DNA of 15,869 bases from Halobacteriales archaeon (GTDB taxonomy: Archaea; Halobacteriota; Halobacteria; Halorutilales; JAHENH01): contig JAHENH010000170.1 of the NCBI GenBank assembly GCA_018609935.1, positions 1 through 15,869 of the forward strand. The letters are read 5' to 3'. Shown piece after piece: positions 14,568 through 15,869 of the stretch. The translations under genes were made by a program, and so were the position numbers. Every line of letters begins with the position of its first letter. Position 1 is the first letter of the stretch. The notes beneath the pieces are model-generated. The model ran no database searches. It saw only the letters and a list, made by a program, of their open reading frames with translations, and had not been told where the DNA came from.

Positions 14568-15410
14568 TTAGTTGTTGTTTGGTGTGTTTACTATTGTTAT
14601 TTTTTTCTGTTGGGTTTGTTTTGGACAGTCTGTACCGTTATGTCTTTCTATTGTGTAGGTTCCTGTATAGTTTATTTGTGTATTGTTTGTTGTTTGTCGT
14701 GGTATGGGAAACCTAATATTTAGTCTATGTCTCTTTGTTTCCCCACCCCCTATAATGTTGTTTCTAGGGTTTTCAGTAAAAGTAGAAACTCGTCTTAGCT
14801 GGGGTAGATAAATACATGCATCATAGCTAGGAACATCAACAATACGAGACAATACAAAATCATTCCGTATAGTTATACTTCCAACCTCAATAGACCTTCT
14901 ATCTATGGGTCTATCTATAGATGTATCATTATTTGAAATATATATTTGTTCTTTTAGGTCTAAGCTATATGTTGGTTGGCTACCAGAGATATCTGCAACT
15001 AACAGTATTCCGGAGACTAAAACTAAACCAATAATTAATATTTTTACTTGTTTAGAACTGATTTTGGTGTTTTTTTCACGTAGTAGATATCCAAGCCCTA
15101 TAAATAAAACAGAAGAAAAGGCAAGAAATAGAAAAGTACCATTTTGTCCTATATTGAATCTAAAGATGGTATATCCTAGAAATATGATGTATGATGATCC
15201 TGATAGGATAAGACTTACATTGTCAAGTATGGATGTATCTGTATATATACCCACTATAAGAAAAAATAAAAATAAAAATAAAAGTAGTAGGGATTTTATT
15301 GTAGGAGAGAGATCCAATATTAGTTGTTGTCCAAAATATATTACTGCAACTATACCTAGAATTACGCCTAAACCATAGAGTATCGAAAATCTGTCAATTT
15401 TGAAATCCAT
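14568..15410 (-). CDS. Membrane protein with large external C-terminal domain
   Basis: A 280-residue protein with five closely spaced membrane helices (about residues 8-28, 36-54, 62-82, 88-108 and 120-140), then a soluble domain of about 140 residues. The start FSILYGLGVILGIVAVIYFGQ-LILDLSPTIKS reads like a haloarchaeal membrane family, but I cannot name it with certainty. The outer domain has SIEVGSITIRNDFVLSR, a beta-type segment, two Cys (DACIYLP and GTDCPKQ) that could form a disulphide, and N-glycosylation sites (NNTQ, NYTG, NGTD). It is probably a cell-surface protein. It is monocistronic, convergent with the 13224 gene, and has a T/A-rich promoter just upstream of 15410. Intact. Confidence 0.65.
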   Translation of the reverse strand: MDFKIDRFSILYGLGVILGIVAVIYFGQQLILDLSPTIKSLLLLFLFLFFLIVGIYTDTSILDNVSLILSGSSYIIFLGYTIFRFNIGQNGTFLFLAFSSVLFIGLGYLLREKNTKISSKQVKILIIGLVLVSGILLVADISGSQPTYSLDLKEQIYISNNDTSIDRPIDRRSIEVGSITIRNDFVLSRIVDVPSYDACIYLPQLRRVSTFTENPRNNIIGGGETKRHRLNIRFPIPRQTTNNTQINYTGTYTIERHNGTDCPKQTQQKKITIVNTPNNN

Positions 15411-15869
15411 ATAAATAAAAACTAATACTTCCCAAGCTTTAAAGACATATCCCTAATAGGTAATATCTTTCTATACACAAATCGTTACATATTTTTTATC
15501 TTACCCTTCATTTACTGTCCCTCTTTACCTTCATCATTAACCCTGATCGCTTTACAGCGTAGAGTTAACGTCTATGTAGAGTTTATGTTTACCCTATTTT
15601 TAGGTAAAAAACGTTACATGAAAACCATATAGAAAATCATAACGTAAACCATAAGGTAAACCATACCCTAAATACACAGTGTTAGGTTTGGGTAAGCCAC
15701 CATCTAGAGAAAGATACGACCTAGATACATCAAAACGGATAGATAAAGATCTACAAAAATACAAGAAATAAAAGTATATTGAAAATAGATCCAAGAGAAG
15801 AAAATCAAAATATACTAATAAAAGTTTAATATGGATTTATATAAAAAATATAAGATTTTAAATGTTTTA
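15411..15869. other. Intergenic region at the right end
   Basis: About 460 bases without a convincing gene. It holds a hairpin (15588-15608) and two copies of GTAAACCATA 12 bases apart. A plus-strand frame at 15677-15768 (GTG start; PPSRERYDLDTSKRIDKDL) is 30 codons long and looks faintly protein-like, but nothing else supports it. The minus-strand frame with repeated Tyr-Gly-Leu-Pro is produced by the repeats. Confidence 0.5.
15588..15665. repeat. Hairpin plus short direct repeats
   Basis: TTTACCCTA and TAGGTAAA form an 8-base stem with one bulged C and a short T-loop (15588-15608). GTAAACCATA then occurs at 15644-15653 and 15656-15665; a related AAACCATA is at 15622. The motif GTAAACC or its complement thus recurs at least three times in 80 bases, in both orientations. 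Confidence 0.5.

Noticed and set aside
14373..14723. Plus-strand Cys/Tyr/Phe-rich reading frame
   Set aside because: Composition is that of T-rich non-coding DNA and of the antisense of the 14568-15410 gene; no family signal.
1..15869. Genome-wide reassignment of TAG
   Set aside because: Intact genes such as 1411-2208 and 13224-14210 end in TAG with no sensible continuation, and a premature TAA also exists.
1..15869. CRISPR array, rRNA or tRNA genes
   Set aside because: No regular spacer-repeat pattern, no rRNA-like stretch and no cloverleaf with a TTCRANNC arm was found on either strand by eye.

Overview
The window is AT-rich DNA from an archaeon, most likely a halophilic euryarchaeon of low GC content. 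Evidence: TATA-box promoters placed for leaderless transcripts, an F420-type luciferase-like oxidoreductase, a twin-arginine secreted beta-helix protein, lipobox lipoproteins, and two integrases plus several membrane proteins that read like haloarchaeal families. A low-GC halophile related to Methanonatronarchaeia would fit, but this is inference and no rRNA or marker gene is present.

Layout. 1-1134: a broken cation/proton antiporter gene, split by a GC-richer 273-base insert (82-354) with several group II intron signatures. 1411-2208: an intact ZIP metal transporter. 2346-5154: a rearranged mobile-element scar. It holds a truncated methyltransferase, the N-terminal half of a haloarchaeal-type integrase on +, a winged-helix gene and overlapping small ORFs with a duplicated palindromic repeat, then the C-terminal half of the same integrase on -, and a truncated patatin-like gene. 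Inverting about 3374-4794 rejoins the integrase in frame and also joins patatin to the winged helix in frame. 5347-6695: remains of a permease with a YHS domain and of a short-chain dehydrogenase. 6876-9279 (all on -): a membrane-anchored unknown, a compact 201-residue tyrosine recombinase and the F420-type oxidoreductase. 9391-10050: three overlapping or adjacent gene remnants (ion channel, lipoprotein, unknown). 10236-15410: intact cell-surface genes, namely a Tat-exported beta-helix protein, a divergent pair of lipoprotein and polytopic membrane protein, and a membrane protein with a large external domain. 15411-15869 is non-coding as far as I can see.

How it works together. The right third is an ordinary envelope-gene block. 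The left two thirds are a graveyard of truncated and frameshifted genes around an integrase that appears to have been cut by an inversion. The two observations most worth following are the inversion-split integrase with its switched neighbour, and the intron-like insert in the antiporter. A third is the recurrence of in-frame TAG codons in the mobile region.
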